Below the pieces are notes generated by a model, which was not told the DNA's origin, did no database searches, and was given only the letters and a program-made list of their open reading frames with translations. Positions 62,770 to 64,000 of a stretch of DNA of 64,000 nt are shown one piece after another. Both the position numbers and the translations under genes were made by a program. Each line of letters opens with the position of its first letter. Position 1 is the stretch's first letter. Origin of the DNA: Bremerella volcania (GTDB lineage Bacteria; Planctomycetota; Planctomycetia; Pirellulales; Pirellulaceae); contig NZ_CP036289.1 of the NCBI RefSeq assembly GCF_007748115.1, positions 1,054,001-1,118,000 of the forward strand, in the 5' to 3' direction.

Positions 62770-64000
62770 ATGCCTAAGCATACTGAAACGTCAGAAGAGA
62801 AATCGCTTCTCGCGAGGCCCTTGGCCTGGGGAACGCGTTTGGTAGTGCGCTTTCCGATCGTCGTGCTGTTGGCGGCCTTCCTGGTGGCGGGGCTCTGTGT
62901 CTTCTACGCGACCAATCACCTGGGGTTCAAAACGAGTCGCTTGGATTTGATCAACCAGCGAAGCGGTTTCAACCAGCTGTGGCTCGAGTACCTCGACCAG
63001 TTCGGTGCCGATGACGATGTGGTCGTCATCATTGAAGGACCTGGCCGGGAAGAAATCGTCCCGGCGCTGGAAGACCTTTACACCCAACTGATGGCCCAAG
63101 ATCAATCCTTCTACGCCGTGCTGCACGAACGCGGTCTGAGCAAGGTACGCGAAAAGGGGCTGCACTTTCTGCCAGAGACCGACCTGACGAAGATCGATCA
63201 ACAACTGCAGCGTCTGCGTCCCGTGATGCAAGGGCAATGGGATTCGATGGGGGTCGGCCAGTTGGCCTACAACTTGAATCAGCAACTGCTCTTCGCCCAG
63301 CGTCAGCCGGAATCGTCCCAGGCCCAGATGATGGCCGAGCAAAGTCGCCAGCAACTAGACCGTTTGGCGAGCAATCTTCTGGCGGCGATGGGGCAGGGGG
63401 AATCGCAAGGCTCGGTCCTCGTGCCGCCTAACGATTCGCTCAATGCGTTGAGCCAGATCGACTCCGATTATTTTTTGGCCAATGAAGGACAGCTCGGGCT
63501 GATCTTGCTGCGATTGGTGAAAGACAAGTCGGAACTCGCCCAAGGGAAGGAAGCGATCGCGCAGCTGCGGAGCATTCTCGATCGGTTCCAGGTGAAGTAC
63601 CCCGGGCTCAAGTTTGGGCTGACCGGGCTTCCGGTGATGGAAAACGACGAGATGGAACGCAGCCAGGTCGATATGACCAAGGCCAGCGCCATCAGCCTGG
63701 TCGGCGTGGCCTTTTTGTTCATGGCCTCGTTTGGTGGATTGCGGCATCCGTTGTTAGCCGTCGTGGCCCTGCTGGTAAGTATCGCGATGTCGGTCGGCTT
63801 CGCGACGGCATTTGTCGGCCATCTGAATATCTTGAGCGTTTCTTTCGGCGTAATTCTGATCGGGCTGGGCATCGACTTTGGCGTGCACTACGTGGCGCGA
63901 TATCTCAAGGAAGCGGAAGAAAAGAAGACAGGCGATGCCTTGGTACAGACGGCTCGCGACATTGGCCCTGGGATCGTTACCGGCGGTTTGACGACGGCGG
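62770..64000 (+). CDS. MMPL/RND-superfamily transporter, truncated by the window end
   Basis: First 410 residues only. The start is ATG 62770. An N-terminal membrane helix (RFPIVVLLAAFLVAGLCVFYA) is followed by a large extracytoplasmic part (about 55-300). Hydrophobic helices start again near residue 300 (SAISLVGVAFLFMASFG, LLAVVALLVSIAMSVGFA, ILSVSFGVILIGLGIDFGVHYVARY). The last phrase, with GLGIDFGVHY, is typical of MMPL/RND transporters, including HpnN-like proteins linked to hopanoid transport. The C-terminal half is missing from the window. The upstream 245 bases have no clear feature. Confidence 0.85.
   Translation, partial: MPKHTETSEEKSLLARPLAWGTRLVVRFPIVVLLAAFLVAGLCVFYATNHLGFKTSRLDLINQRSGFNQLWLEYLDQFGADDDVVVIIEGPGREEIVPALEDLYTQLMAQDQSFYAVLHERGLSKVREKGLHFLPETDLTKIDQQLQRLRPVMQGQWDSMGVGQLAYNLNQQLLFAQRQPESSQAQMMAEQSRQQLDRLASNLLAAMGQGESQGSVLVPPNDSLNALSQIDSDYFLANEGQLGLILLRLVKDKSELAQGKEAIAQLRSILDRFQVKYPGLKFGLTGLPVMENDEMERSQVDMTKASAISLVGVAFLFMASFGGLRHPLLAVVALLVSIAMSVGFATAFVGHLNILSVSFGVILIGLGIDFGVHYVARYLKEAEEKKTGDALVQTARDIGPGIVTGGLTTA

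Overview
The window reads as a planctomycete chromosome, most likely order Pirellulales (Blastopirellula/Bremerella type). This is an inference from gene content. It carries a PVC-type haem protein with a ThuA domain, a DUF1552/DUF1592 pair, a sulfatase, a PQQ-like propeller protein, an OprB-type porin and many phospho-signalling proteins (FHA, PP2C, receiver-HATPase, STAS). It also has lipid A and Mla/Lpt envelope genes. Gene density is high, with short operons on both strands. I found no tRNA, rRNA, CRISPR array, prophage or complete insertion sequence.

Layout. 0.2-7.4 kb: ribosomal protein bS18, a giant ThuA/propeller/HEAT/cytochrome c protein, and a NagB-PIG-L fusion. 7.5-12.7 kb: AraC-type regulator, a lone Flp pilin, LexA with a readable promoter, and an NtrC-type response regulator overlapped with its histidine kinase. 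13-16.4 kb: DUF1552 and DUF1592 genes. 16.8-19.9 kb: a translationally coupled four-gene operon (ATPase, permease, THI5/NMT1-like lipoprotein, histidine phosphatase). 19.9-25.5 kb: LpxK, an isocitrate/isopropylmalate-type dehydrogenase, two unknown proteins and a PQQ-like propeller. 25.7-31.2 kb: DUF4236 pair, secreted proteins, a Cys-rich porin, a lipoprotein and a stand-alone EF-Ts-UBA-like protein. 31.3-38.7 kb: ClpC, TPR protein, ThiE with an N-terminal extension, GNAT, sulfatase, GrpB.

38.9-41.6 kb: receiver-HATPase protein, fasciclin protein and a small membrane protein, interleaved with two copies of a 158-bp MITE-like element. 41.8-44.6 kb: an mlaE-mlaF-mlaD lipid transport operon. 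44.7-51.8 kb: PEGA protein, PP2C phosphatase with membrane anchor, LptF/G permease, zinc-ribbon protein, TIM-barrel isomerase, PhoD-like phosphatase. 51.9-56.3 kb: zinc-ribbon protein, divergent queF/queE, FHA/coiled-coil membrane protein. 56.9-64 kb: DksA-like protein, HtrA-like protease, nucleoside hydrolase, trpD coupled to an MFS transporter, STAS protein, and an MMPL/RND transporter cut by the window end.

Themes. Envelope maintenance recurs (LpxK, MlaEFD, LptF/G, porin, PEGA, MMPL). The parts of a phosphorylation-controlled partner-switching circuit are present but scattered. Thiamine is a possible link between the THI5-like transporter and ThiE. Intergenic DNA is unusually rich in dispersed hairpin repeats (at least seven families). 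The least ordinary observations are the 158-bp TA-flanked repeat pair, the stand-alone EF-Ts-UBA-like protein, the Cys-rich porin insert, and the phosphatase in the THI5-like operon. I did not find a convincing wholly new multi-gene system.
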